Assembly (NCBI GenBank): GCA_019614645.1
Contig: JABWDB010000072.1
Location: 620,001 to 684,000, forward strand
Source of the DNA: Stratiolaelaps scimitus
Lineage: Eukaryota > Arthropoda > Arachnida > Mesostigmata > Laelapidae
DNA length: 64,000 nucleotides
Reading direction: 5' to 3'
The notes beneath the pieces are model-generated. The model saw nothing but the letters and a program-made list of their open reading frames with translations. It had not been told where the DNA came from and ran no database searches. Positions 1 through 11,600 of this stretch are shown here, piece after piece. Numbering within the stretch: position 1 is the first letter of the stretch; every line of letters starts with the position of its first letter. Position numbers and translations under genes: made by a program.

Positions 1-53
1 TAATAATAATAATAATAATAATAATAATGTAATAATAATGTAATAATAATAAT
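1..53. repeat. (AAT)n microsatellite
   Basis: The window opens inside an AAT/TAA trinucleotide tract with a few interruptions. It may extend beyond the left edge. Confidence 0.95.
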
Positions 54-2947
54 TACATGTATAAGTAATAACCGATAAATGTATCTAATCATTCTATTTC
101 TAAACGTTGTAAAGGAGACTTGAACTCGTTTTGTATACGTTGCCATCAATTATCTATTATTATAAATATTAGATTTCGAACCTAATGTCGATTAGTAATC
201 TTATCTCCCCAGTTGTTTATAATTTCTTTCCACCTGTTCAACCAACTCGGTTATGTCAAAAATCGTCAAAAATAATTTTTGGTCGAAAAGTCCGTTTGGT
301 CAATTCTCGGTCAATTTGTAATTTCTCCTCTTCGCCTCGGTTAGTTCGCAAACAGGAACGCAAGCGACAAACTCTTCAGTGAACCCCATTGGAAGAACAG
401 ATACTACCTTTCTACTCTCAGCCCCCACCACAGCACCACCGTTACTATTAGACGAGTATTTGCAAACTCGGTACACGAATGATCTATCAGACAATGCAAT
501 AATGCTGTACTGGCAACCAATGAAGGACAGCTATTCAGACACCCTGTATAATCAGTTTGTGATTGAAAAACACATTAACGTCAAAGGAAGTGGCATATAG
601 GTCCGTCATCTTCTTAATGTAGTCCTGAATATGCAACGCGTTGTAACCCAAATGCTTCGTCTAATGCATCATAATTATAATTAATGTAATCGTAATTATT
701 ATTATTACTATTATTTAAGGTCATCTTGCTTAGCGGTGCTAACGGAAGAAAGACGTTCGTGTGTATTACTTTATCGGGTTTGGCCGACTGTCGCAATCGA
801 CGTCAACTCGGACAACAGCCTTAGTGTTGCTACATAGAACAGTGTCACTGGTTCTGCACGACGAGCGACTTAACGAAACGCAATGAGTGCCTGTCTAGCA
901 GGGTACTAATGAATCTAGCTACCTGTCTACAGTAGCCACGTGCTAGTGTAAAAGGCCACCTATCGCCTTTGCTGGCTCTTTCTGTCCACTCAAGTTAATG
1001 CAACCTCGTCGCTCTTGGGGTTTGATAAACGACTCCGTCCTATGTCTTCATTGTATGCTCACTCAAACATCTGGACCGAGAACCTTCACTATGCATGTAG
1101 TAAAAATTCATCGACAAATGCTGGCGATGAAGTTGCTCGGCGATTTGAGCTATTTGAGGTTTTCTGCTCTTCGGAATAAGTCATTGTTTTAGTATAACAT
1201 CATATATTAGATTAACTATTATATAATTACACATTGGTAAACTACTCGATTCGGAAGACGTCTAGTTCAACGTACTTCGATCATTTAACACATAAACACA
1301 CATCAATGGAAGCATTCTGTAAACACATCACATCATCAACCTCCTATCCGCGAAACTCGGATATTCACTATTACACAAAATAGTAAAACTGACACATAAA
1401 ATTTATTAATTAATTTCACCATGGGTCTATCACATTACCGTTACGGTACGGTTTTATAACAGCGAGGAAGCAGTGTATGCTTATGATGTGCATACGCTCG
1501 ATGCTGAAAACACTGAGGTCTGCATTAGAGAGTGACAAACGCTGCCTTGGAATATGCGGATGCGTTAGAACATTTTCAGCTTTGCTCAGATTACCTCGCT
1601 CAATGGAAGTAAAGAGGAAGTGTCGTTTTCGGTCAGAATAGCAAATTGCATATTATATACGGCCCGCCCCTAATCTATTTTAATAGCCTCGATATCTGCC
1701 GATTCAGCAAGATCGAAGATAACGAGCGTGCACTTGAGCAGCTTATCATCAAAAACCATACACTACACACCACCAAGCACGAGTCTCCGAATGCACGAAA
1801 TTATCGGAATCATTCAAAAATGTACCAACAATGAGTTGGTCAGCGACTATAATTTCTAAGTTTTTATAAAGCAACCTGCCAAGTTTATTGTGAGATAATT
1901 GACACGGTTTTTGAAAGAACTCCGCTAAATTCAAGTAGGCAAACGTATTCAGCAGGTGCCAAAGATGTGACCTTTGTAAGCCAAAGATATGGACTGATTA
2001 AACGCCGGTTACATTTTGACATTGACATTGTCGGTTACCTTTCTGGACGGAAGTGAACGTTTACCACATAGCGGCCGTGTAACAGGCGTTTAGACAACAG
2101 CATACACACACATACTCAACAGTACAATACAATCTATCAGGGCGTGATTATCGTGAATGTTATCATAAAAGTGGCTGTCCCTTGTACGACCCTTACCTTA
2201 TCTCTGTCTCTCTCTCTCTCTCTCTCTAGGCAGTCACTGCAGCGACGATGAATACCTTAAAGCGTCAAGTAGTCAGCTAGCTCGTATATATTTCGTACAC
2301 ACAGCGAGCTTAGCGCACGTCTGCGCCCAGTGCAAAGCGATGTGCCGGGGAAATTTTCCACTCGAGGTTAGATTTTAGCTGTCACGGTTATCAGAAGAAA
2401 AGCACTCCTTCAAGGTGGTGAAGGTTGTCGAGGCTCGGCGAAGGTGCACAAAGGCTCCGCTTTAATCGCTTCAAATCCCGTCACGACTTTGTCATTTTCA
2501 CAAATTCCACCAAAAAAAAGGAGAGCAAGTGGTGCAATGTCTTGGCATCAGTAACAACAACTTCTACCAGCAGGAAGAGCACAGAGGGACACAACTATAG
2601 GGCGTACGAGTACCCTGTGAGCAGGACAGAATTGAGGAAACACCCACCGCCGTTCGCCCCTCCGGATGGTACTGGTAATAGTAGCAGTAGAAGTCGCCTT
2701 CGCTCTCCGGAAGCTGTCCCTTATTTTGGTTGAACTGCGTTTGCTGAGTTATGATCTAAAAATGGCAGAGTATCATGAAGGATGAAGACCCGCTAGCGAC
2801 TGTTACTCGGTGAAAGGTTTACTTAAGAAAAAGTGTCCTAATTTTATAATACGTAATTGTTGCTTCAATAACCTGGCTGCTGCTTAATCAAACTAGCGGC
2901 GGTGATAGTGATACACATTACAATTAATAAATGTACATAAAATACTA
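54..2947. other. Unassigned AT-rich stretch
   Basis: I find no recognisable gene or mobile element here. The only structure is a (CT)n tract near 2201-2227 and a more GC-rich open stretch at 2425-2733 (102 codons, no ATG at its start, low complexity towards the end). That stretch resembles no family I know and is probably a chance frame or an untranslated exon. Confidence 0.5.
2201..2227. repeat. (CT)n microsatellite
   Basis: A CT dinucleotide tract with one interruption near its left end. Confidence 0.9.
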
Positions 2948-3178
2948 CAGTGGTGTGAATAAACATAGCCCACCCCCTATATTTCAACAATCGTTACAAA
3001 GAATACACATTTGAGGCATTTCTTCTGTGTCAGATTAATGTACGTGTCAAATAACATATTTACCACAAAGAACAGCGCATACAACATCGCATGCAGCCTG
3101 CTACAACAAAATGTGTCATATTTCGGTGGTCAAAAATGATAGACACACCCTCAGTTATCGAGTGTTTTCGCTGAATTA
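2948..3178 (+). repeat. Left terminal inverted repeat of Tc1-like copy 1
   Basis: It matches the reverse complement of 4292-4522 almost base for base, from CAGTGGTGTG at the tip to CTGAATTA at the inner end. In related elements transposase binds repeated sites inside such TIRs; I did not map them here. Confidence 0.92.
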
Positions 3179-3216
3179 ATCCAGTTTGTGTTGAGCATTC
3201 AAGCAGTACTGTAGTC

Positions 3217-4270
3217 ACGGGACGCGCTTCGAGCCTTACTGATGCAGAGAAAGCAGTTATTACCGCTTTACACAGAGCAGGAAAGACCCAGACTGCATTT
3301 GCCAGAGAAATTGGCAAAAATCGTCACGTAGTGCAAAATTATTGACGCAGTCCATCGAAATATGGTACTAATAAGTCTAAAGGACGTCCACGAAAGAACA
3401 GGCAGCGAACTGTCATGCATATCTGTAGATTGGCCTCGAATTCGACCATAAGTTGTGAAGCAATCAGGCAAGGGTTAACCCTTCAGGTTCATAGATCAAC
3501 AGTTTTAAATACAATTAAGCGTTATCCGCATATCATACGGGCGCAAATGAGAACAACACCTCGTCTTCAACAACGCCATATGATTGCCCAACTAAACTTC
3601 GCCCGCAACATTATGGACGTGACTGGACATTGATGAATATTGGGGCAACGTTTTTTTAAAAAGTGTCCTGAGGGTGTAAATCTATCTAAAAGGTACTATG
3701 TTGTTTCAAATCGTCTCCAGTGACGAGAAGAAGTTAAATTTGGATGGGCTAGATGGATTTAACGGTTACTGGCATGATGTACGTAGAGAGTCGCGGTACT
3801 CTCGAAGCACATGTTCGGCGGAGAGTGCTTTATGGGTTGGGAAGCTTTGCAAACTTGGATTCACTTTCATCTCATCTCAAATGAATAGCGAGGACTATCA
3901 GCAGATGTTGACCAACAACCTACTACCATTTAGTAGCAGATTTCACCTACTTCCAATTGTTTTCTAACAAGATAACGCTTCAATTCACGTCAGCGCTAGT
4001 ACACATGCGCGGTTAAGACGGCATGACATTGGTACCCTAGAGTGGCTAGCATGTTCTTCTTAGCTCAACCCGATGGAGAACCTCTAGGGCATTCTTATCC
4101 GAAGAGTATACGCGTCGAATCGACAGTATACATCCGTGGAAACACTAAAAAAGGCGTTGTTGGAGGCCTGGGGAGATGTCAGCAACCGGATCCTGCTAAA
4201 TTTCGTTGATAGTATGCCAAACCGAGTCTTTGACGTTATAATTAGCAAGGGTGAGTCCACACGGTACTGA
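3217..4270 (+). pseudogene. Tc1-like transposase, degenerate
   Basis: Relic of a Tc1-family transposase (the enzyme that cuts out and reinserts the element) on the plus strand. The N-terminal helix-turn-helix is readable around 3240-3350 and a basic GRPRK-like linker follows near 3385-3400. The catalytic core shows SDEKK with the first aspartate at 3722-3724, QDNA with the second at 3971-3973, and NPMEN with the glutamate at 4076-4078; the last two are 34 residues apart, so DD34E. It is inactive. The start position holds ACG where copy 2 has ATG. Stops lie at about 3342 (TGA), 3965-3967 (TAA), 4061-4063 (TAG) and 4085-4087 (TAG), and the frame shifts near 3650-3690 and 3800-3860. The TAA at 3965 is also present in copy 2. 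Confidence 0.9.
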
Positions 4271-4291
4271 TTAGCACAAGAAAACAAGAAC

Positions 4292-4522
4292 TAATTCAGC
4301 GAAAACACTCGATAACTGAGGGTGTGTCTATCATTTTTGACCACCGAAATATGACACATTTTGTTGTAGCAGGCTGCATGCGATGTTGTATGAGCTGTTC
4401 TTTGTGGTAAATATGTTATTTGACACGTACATTAATCTGACACAGAAGAAATGCCTCAAATGTGTATTCTTTGTAACGATTGTTGAAATATAGGGGGTGG
4501 GCTATGTTTATTCACACCACTG
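4292..4522 (-). repeat. Right terminal inverted repeat of Tc1-like copy 1
   Basis: Inverted partner of 2948-3178, ending CACACCACTG followed by the flanking TA. Confidence 0.92.
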
Positions 4523-6660
4523 TATATAGATTCATAGCTTAGGTATCTTTGTGTGAGAAACCCGTTTTTGCTGCTTCAGAAGCGGAGGGTTCTACTTTAC
4601 TTATCTATTTATAAGGACAACAATGTTGAATAGATAGATCACCTATATTACATTATCGGCAGCAACGCACCGACGGGCCACCTATTATGGGTATCTAAAG
4701 TTCGACCAACCAATCAATCGTAAAGCTCCTGACAGCACCGCACGATCGTCAACCTATAATATGCGTAAGAGGATAACGAACCCAATCCTTAGGTACCTAT
4801 CACGCTATCAACGGTTCATGTTCACTCATGGTAGGTGAGTAGATGTGGCCATTCGTTGGGGCAGCTGTACGTGATGCAAAGGACCGAAAGGTCGAATCGC
4901 CCATTGAGCACTTGGAGCACCAACTTCGGGGACGGGGCTTGGGATCAAGGCGCGGCCAAGTTGTTGGTCAAATATTGGCAAGCCATCCTCAAGCCAATCG
5001 ACCGGACGACTTGGCGCTTGCCAGGAGCTACCCTTTGAGCTTGAAGACGGCCGCCGGTCAATGTCGAACGTTTAAGTAGCTCGGTCGACATCGAAAGAAT
5101 GTTCGACTACTTTTCAAATGCGTAATACAACATTTAATAAAAACTCACTCGAATCTACTCAATACAGGTGGATGACTATCACACGAGGCCAAAATATGGC
5201 TTAGCTGGCGAGCTGGTAATTTTTACTACACCTAGCAATGTGAACTTCTTCTAGAGTTCATATTCGCTCTGTCTTAATATCTACGGCATGTATAGTGGGA
5301 AAGGTATACATGACATTCTTTGACAAAGACCAGACACAAGCTACGAACGTGTCTGATATCTCTTGTTCACAGAACTTACCAGGATTCCCGTAGATACGGT
5401 TTTTGAAATGGTTGTTGTGGATATGGTTGTCCAAAAACTGTAGCATTTGTCGGTATCAGTACGAAAGTATTACCGGGTTTAGCAAGACCAGTATGAGTGT
5501 ACGGTAGTATAGTAACCTGTAAAAGCTCCCTAAACCCATTCTATATGCATCTCTGACAACATTGCTCTACGAAATGAATAATTGCTTTCTGATACAACCA
5601 GATGGAGGGTACAACGCGTATAATTATCATATTTACGTATATGTCTAAAGAAAACAAGGAATTTTGGATATATAAATGCTTATTCAAGTCAATTTTGTGT
5701 GATAATATTGCACGTTACATGCTGCAGTGCGATTGGGGCCCACTTTAGAGATGTACGCCTGTGCCGTTTGCTCACACATCATGCTATCTAGAAGATGGAG
5801 TAGGATTCGTTCGAACAGTCTGGCTGGCGAAAGTTACGGCTAGCAGAAACTCTAGAATGGATATCGCGGAAAGTAGCTGTGGCTGCAGATGAGCTGTGTT
5901 GGGTGCAACATACGTACGCGCACACACCGAGAGTACTCGGTGTGGAGGACTATAAAACGACATTGAGAAGGCTGCCCGAATGACAAATCACCGGAAGTGG
6001 TTAAGCTCTCTCACACATCTTAGAAATATGCCAGGGCCAGCGGGTTCCGGGCATCATCATTGTGCGGCCAAGGGTGACTGAGCGGTATTCGGCTTCGAGT
6101 ACCGTTACCTATACCGTGTGTGTCCGTTGCAAGAAACGTCGTTCTTGGCAAAATTTTTCAAAACATCTTCTCCTTAATTTTTTAAAGTTTTATGTCTAGC
6201 GTACCGTTTAGTTTATATGCCAACAACTGACTGCGCTGTAATTAGCTATTTCACGGCTCTCAAGAGAACTCACAAATTGGTTGACTTTGATGTAATTTAC
6301 TCATATACTTAATATTAAAAATCCTGTAGAAATTCAATTCACAGGATCATATGTATGATAATACATGATAGAAGACTGTAAATGCAAAAAAGCATATTTA
6401 GTCGAACTAATTACCTTCGGTAATTATACACGCCTCCAAAAAAGTCATTGGATCAGTTTAGTGGGTCCTTAGTTATAGATAAGACAAACAGAGTATATCG
6501 ATCAGCTATTAAAATGATCAATGGAAAGCGAACGCGATGAAGACAGTTAGGGAAAGACCATAAATCATAAAATCAGTTCATCCATCTGCTGGTATAGGTT
6601 CACTCGGTGCAGGGACGGCGTTTTTAACGACAACTATAACCTATAACCGTAGGCCTGCTC
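4523..6660. other. Unassigned stretch
   Basis: No recognisable gene. A GC-richer pocket at 4840-5080 carries an open frame starting with ATG at 4843 (78 codons) that resembles nothing I know and lacks clear splice context. The rest is AT-rich with many stops in all frames. Confidence 0.45.
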
Positions 6661-6667
6661 ATGTCTC

Positions 6668-6735
6668 TTCGGGCTGACTCTCAGACAACATTTAACATGC
6701 ACGGAATTGCTTTTTGCATTGCTTCGCAATGCGTG
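6668..6735 (-). repeat. SINE family B, 3' fragment
   Basis: Read on the minus strand, this matches the 3' half of the SINE B family defined by the copies at 47390-47562 and 59171-59346 (an ACGTTAAATGTTGGCTGA-like block and the GAAGCAATGC-like block). The tRNA-derived head is missing. Confidence 0.65.
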
Positions 6736-6804
6736 CTCAGTCTACAATATATTAGGCTATACCAAAGCCACAACTACCATTGTGGCAATGGTAAAAAATC
6801 AACA

Positions 6805-6805
<1 letters not shown>

Positions 6806-6865
<60 letters not shown>
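6806..6865. repeat. (TA)n microsatellite, about 60 bp
   Basis: An uninterrupted TA tract, the longest pure one in the window. Confidence 0.97.
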
Positions 6866-6867
<2 letters not shown>

Positions 6868-7357
6868 ATAAGTGTGAAAACAGTAAATACACCGTGATCT
6901 ATTTTATATATATATAATATTTTTGTTTCTGATAAATTCGTTGTGAATGATACAGAATTAAACGAAAAGAACTAGTCAGTATTGCCAATGCATTTGGTGC
7001 TCATTTTTCTCATATTGGTGAAAGAACTATACCCCGCTCAGGTGTAATTGCATAAAATCGAAATGGTAAACTCAGAAGGCCGTTGAACCATATGGCAGGG
7101 CTACCGTACAAGGTAAGGCTCCGTTCTTTGGCGTCCCTTCTTAGGTCAAAAGTCAAAGCCTAATCTCTGCACTCTTAATGTATATATATATAATACTTCT
7201 CTTTTGCTGGTACAATAAACTTGTTCATATAATATTTCTTTACAAAGAAGAAGGTGATGAAACTTATCTTTCGTATTATCGATAGACCTCCCACCTATCT
7301 AGAACTTTTTAAGCTGCTGCAGAAGTGTGTTGAGTTACAACACACTTCAATCCAGTA

Positions 7358-7690
7358 TTGATTTGTTCCTCACAAAACCAATATGAATTTCTGAAAAATC
7401 GATCTGCTAACTTGGACCTATGCGATAAGTATGACTATATAACTAGAAATTATGGAAGTGGTAATGACTGCTCTGATGCATTATCAGATTGTTTGGGATT
7501 TTCACTAACAGCGCGGATTGTGGTTCAACTCTTGTCCGTATAACTGTAGAATCGGCACCTCTCTGGCTGACTCTTTCCCCTCTGAATTCCATGATAGATA
7601 CATGTTAAGTGTGCCACAGGGGTGGACATTTGGTCCACCTATAATTCTGAACTTTAACCGCACCGATATCGCCCGTCTCACCGAACGACC
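7358..7690 (+). pseudogene. Non-LTR retrotransposon reverse transcriptase fragment (Jockey/CR1-like)
   Basis: Two reverse-transcriptase landmarks can be read on the plus strand. QYEFLKNRSANLDLCDKYDY (about 7375-7435) corresponds to the QxGFRxxRS segment of Jockey/CR1-type LINE enzymes. SVPQGWTFGPPIILNF (about 7610-7660) corresponds to the SGVPQGSVLGP motif. They lie in different frames, with stops between them near 7541-7560. Only part of the palm domain survives and the YxDD motif was not found. The clade call is tentative. Confidence 0.65.
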
Positions 7691-8183
7691 CATCGTAGTT
7701 TCGAAAACCCCCAGGGCCATCACGCCCACACTTTTACGTCTATGCCTGCCACCATTCGATTTGCGCTCTCCATTCATAAACTCCGCCTTCCTTTGAAAGC
7801 TCACCTAGACTCGGGCGCGCTGTACTATTCACGGGTTAGATAAGCTGCATATCGTGGGTTTGCTCTGATTTTAGCTGTCGGACATAAAAAAAATATACAT
7901 ACATAGTGGGGGGAAAATATGTCTTGTCGCATTTTCGGTCATTCAAACTTTGCAACTCTGGGGGAGAAGAGTAGGCAAAATTATTGTTGATTTTGTTATT
8001 GGATGCTTTTCGAACACATTAATTGCGAAAAGGATCCACGTTGGTGGTTTAAATTTTTTTCTTGAAGAGATCGAATAGAGCTGCCTCGTGACGATTTTTG
8101 CGTTATTTTTTTCGAAGTTTTGTAGAAGTGAAGTTATGGCATTTTTGCTTTCTATTAGAATATCGATAAACACATTTCCACCC

Positions 8184-8186
<3 letters not shown>

Positions 8187-8227
<41 letters not shown>

Positions 8228-8236
8228 AGTGTGTAC
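8187..8236. repeat. (TA)n-(TG)n compound microsatellite
   Basis: About 30 bp of TA followed directly by about 20 bp of TG with one GAG interruption. Confidence 0.95.
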
Positions 8237-8601
8237 TTATTCGTCTTATTATTACCGCATTTTGTGTTCTCCTTTTTCTCTCTACGATTGATTTTTCCTG
8301 TTATTTTATTGATTTTCATAATTTAATCACATATTTTTCCTTCCAGTGCCGCAAACGAACATAAATAAATATTTATTTTTTATTTTAGGCTCTTTCAAAA
8401 GTATAGGTGTATATATTATATAAGATGGAATACGCATAGCTTATGCCTCACTGTGTCGGCTAATGTAAGCGCACGTGTTGTTTAGGAATGAGATGGCGCA
8501 GCCCCGTGTGTGTCTTTCAAATGATCTTTCCCGTTACGTCCATTTGTTATTGCCAACCATAGGGTGCACACCAAATGTTTCGTGTCGTTTAGTTAATTAA
8601 A

Positions 8602-8671
8602 GAAGAAATGGAACAATCAGCAAAACTAAATTGGTATTTAGTTTTGCATTCTGATTGTTCCTCTTTTTCTT
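8602..8671. other. Strong hairpin (pre-miRNA-like or fold-back)
   Basis: Arms 8610-8631 and 8636-8661 pair over 22 bp with a 4-nt bulge (8647-8650) and a TGGT loop. Pairing continues loosely into GAAGAAA at 8602 and TTTCTTC at 8665. The size is close to that of animal miRNA precursors, although the loop is small and the pairing unusually perfect. A palindromic transposon remnant is the main alternative. Confidence 0.5.
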
Positions 8672-8699
8672 CATCTTTTCTTCTTCATCAACTGTAGAC

Positions 8700-11600
8700 A
8701 TGAAGCTGTTGAGCCCCTGCTTTTACAGGGCACATATGAATTCAAACATCCCTATACCTACCCCTAACAACGTCTATACCTACAGATGTGTCATTTTTTT
8801 TTTTTCATTATTGTCCTTCTGTCATTTTCGCTTTAAATAACAGAGTGGCTAATGTCACTTGCCAACAATAGCTTTCAAGTATAGCATGGAGTGTACGTGT
8901 ACTTTTCGGTGTGTTATCGTCACGTTCGATCACCGAAATTGATCGAGTCGAGATCCAATTTAAGGGTGTCAAAGTAACCGTCGCCTACTTACCTGATCAC
9001 TAAAAGGTGACTTGCTAACGGAGCCCCGAAAACGTCAGAGTGTCAGGATACACTTCTGATTACGACGGCAGCGTTGCTGCTGCCAGTAGTGCTATGTGCT
9101 ATCTGATCGGAGGCCAGTGGTAGGGTTTGAGGCCGGTGGGCCCCTCCTACCGATTCGTATGAATCCCCAGGGATCTACGTTTCGCAACACGTCGTGAAGC
9201 GAGTTAATCCTTTTGGGGTTTGTTTTGGTTGAGCAGCCATTTCGTGGCTGGCAAGCTAGCGAGACCTGACTAACTACCATGTTTGAGCGTCATATTTCCT
9301 GTGAGAGGACATTGTGGAGAAGTTGTATTTCTTGCCAATGCAAACGAGGGCGCAGAGGGTTTCGTTTGGCTCGATGGTGTTTCCGACCGTCCTCATCGTG
9401 ATATGAGATAGAGACAGCGATTGGATGTGATTCCATGCGGTGCACAAACTACTGGAAGAGAGCGTATATTGGTTGCGGTTGAAAGCGTTAATATCACTCC
9501 TGCCCTCGAGGGAGAGAAAGAGTGTGAGAGAAATAGCCAATTGCACAAAAGGACGCCGTGCACACCGGTAGAAACCAACGATTTAATTATTTTCCCTTCC
9601 TGTCTCGAACTGGAAGATTTTTCATTACGCTTAAAGGGAATAATGCGTCAAAGGTAGTTCGAATTGGTCCGCACACAAATATCCAACTCAGACAAAAAAA
9701 GAAATACAATGCCATATTCGTTTATGGTGAAATTAGCATAGAAGAGAAGGACAGCTACCAATCGTCAAGGTTTGCTAAACAAATGTGATATGGAAATTTC
9801 TGCAGCAAATGTTTTCGTCACTTCGCTCGACAGTTGGATATAGTGAACTAAGCTGAGTTAAAGTATTTTGTCAAAATCACAGAAAATAATTTTATTGTAC
9901 GTAATTGTTGCAGTAATGTCGCTAATTTTACACGGTGGATCTGGATATAATTCTATTGGCAATTACCGACTCATGAAATTCGAGACATTATTAACCTTGT
10001 CTGGAACTCTCTTGAACCCGGTGTTGAGCACTGATACCTTGCCACCATCATCGTGCTGAACACTAGTTAAGCACTATTGCAAAACAAACAAAAAGTTAGA
10101 CGTCCACTAGGTTGCCGTTGTGGGCACATTCTGCGATGCTCCGTGTACAACCCAACTCTAGGACCATCAGCCCTCCCTGTCATACGCGACTTCTATGAGT
10201 ATGCTCCGCACAATCATATCGGTCTATCTATTGTTCGTCGTGATCGTAATTGAGTGAGCCATCACAATGCCTCGTCAACTCTGCTTCATTGGTATATCAT
10301 CCTCTCCGTTAGTATTGTAAAATTCCGTTGAAGGCAGTGCCCGGGATGTATTGCCCCCACAGTCCAACTGCAAATGCTGGAAGCCCGGACAACCCACCTA
10401 AATAGATTAGTTACAGATACACGCACTCGAGCATGCGATACGCATCCTGTTTTCCGATGTTGATTCTACGATGCGAAATATACCCTTCTGACGACACGTT
10501 AAATACAGTCGTAGTTGTGTGCCGTTTCATCTATCAGCCGTACAATCGAGCTGTACTTGTTGCTATTGTCGAAGCATTGCATGTCTGTGTATTTACGATA
10601 CAATAAATATGATCCCTTCCAAGAGCTCCAACGCTCTTGGGCTTATAAAGTGCGATGTTTAATATAGTCATTTGGCCTGCCTGTATGTATTAGCGGGATC
10701 GGCGTTATTGCCGAGTGGTTGAATTCCTGTGGGGAATTCCTGTCTCGTCCAACCTTGCCGCATCCTAACCATCCCGTGTGATAAGGGTTGTTTACGAAAT
10801 ACTTAAGCGTCTTTTATTAGCACGACGATGTCTTATTTTATATAACGTTCGCAAATACCTGAATAATTATCGCCGTTAACGCGATTGCGTGAATCGTCGA
10901 TCCGATTACATCTATAGTAATTATTATAGTAACACACTGATCCATGAAACAGATGTGTTCCAATCAATCGTTTTGTGGCGCCTCATCAAAATCACGCTAA
11001 CATGTAAGCATTGTTTTAGTAGAATATGTTGATTTACTTTGAGTTCAAGACAGCGAACAGCGCCAATAACCATGCTGCATAACTAGAGCTTGATAAGTGA
11101 ACTTGACTTATCGCAGCATACTTCACTCTCTCTCTATCCTCCGTCGTGCAACGTTGAGAAGTTCGAGGTTACATAGACGTATTCTGGGTGAACGGTTCAT
11201 ATTATAAAGCGAATTCATTCACTCTTCAATCAAATACGGACCTCCCTGAGTAAGAACCTACTCCATCCCGTTTGCGTGTATGAGCGAGAATGAATACGAA
11301 GGTATATCCAACATTGAATTGTACATATTGTTTATAGGCTTGCGTCCGATAGACGCTTTGGTAGTCAATCAAGGTCTCAACTTACAAAACGTCACTTGAT
11401 TTTCCCACCTCATGCTCCTTAATACTTATAGCATGTAAGCTAATGCACCACCCAGTGCATAGGTGCCAATATGTCGATTAAAGACAGTCACCTGTAGAGC
11501 AATACGCGAGAAATGTTAAAAGAAATATGCATACTAAGTAGGGTAACTTTCTGTGCATTTTTTTGTGTCTCATTTTTGCAAATACATATTTAAATATATG

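Larger units (their letters stand above)
2948..4522 (+). mobile_element. Tc1-like DNA transposon, copy 1 (long-TIR type)
   Basis: A 1575-bp element bounded by TA on both sides (2946-2947 and 4523-4524), the target duplication expected of Tc1/mariner transposons. Its ends are near-perfect inverted repeats of about 231 bp (2948-3178 and 4292-4522), beginning CAGTGGTGTGAATAAAC. Repeats this long are typical of the Tc1 subgroup with extended TIRs (Minos and S-element types in insects). Between them lies a plus-strand transposase relic with a DD34E layout. A second copy in the opposite orientation lies at 61608-63149. The repeats are still well matched although the gene is dead, so the element could remain movable by a transposase supplied elsewhere. 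Confidence 0.93.

Noticed and set aside
6661..6897. Frame ending in an Ile-Tyr repeat
   Set aside because: The repeat is the (TA)n microsatellite and the front is SINE sequence, so it is not a gene.
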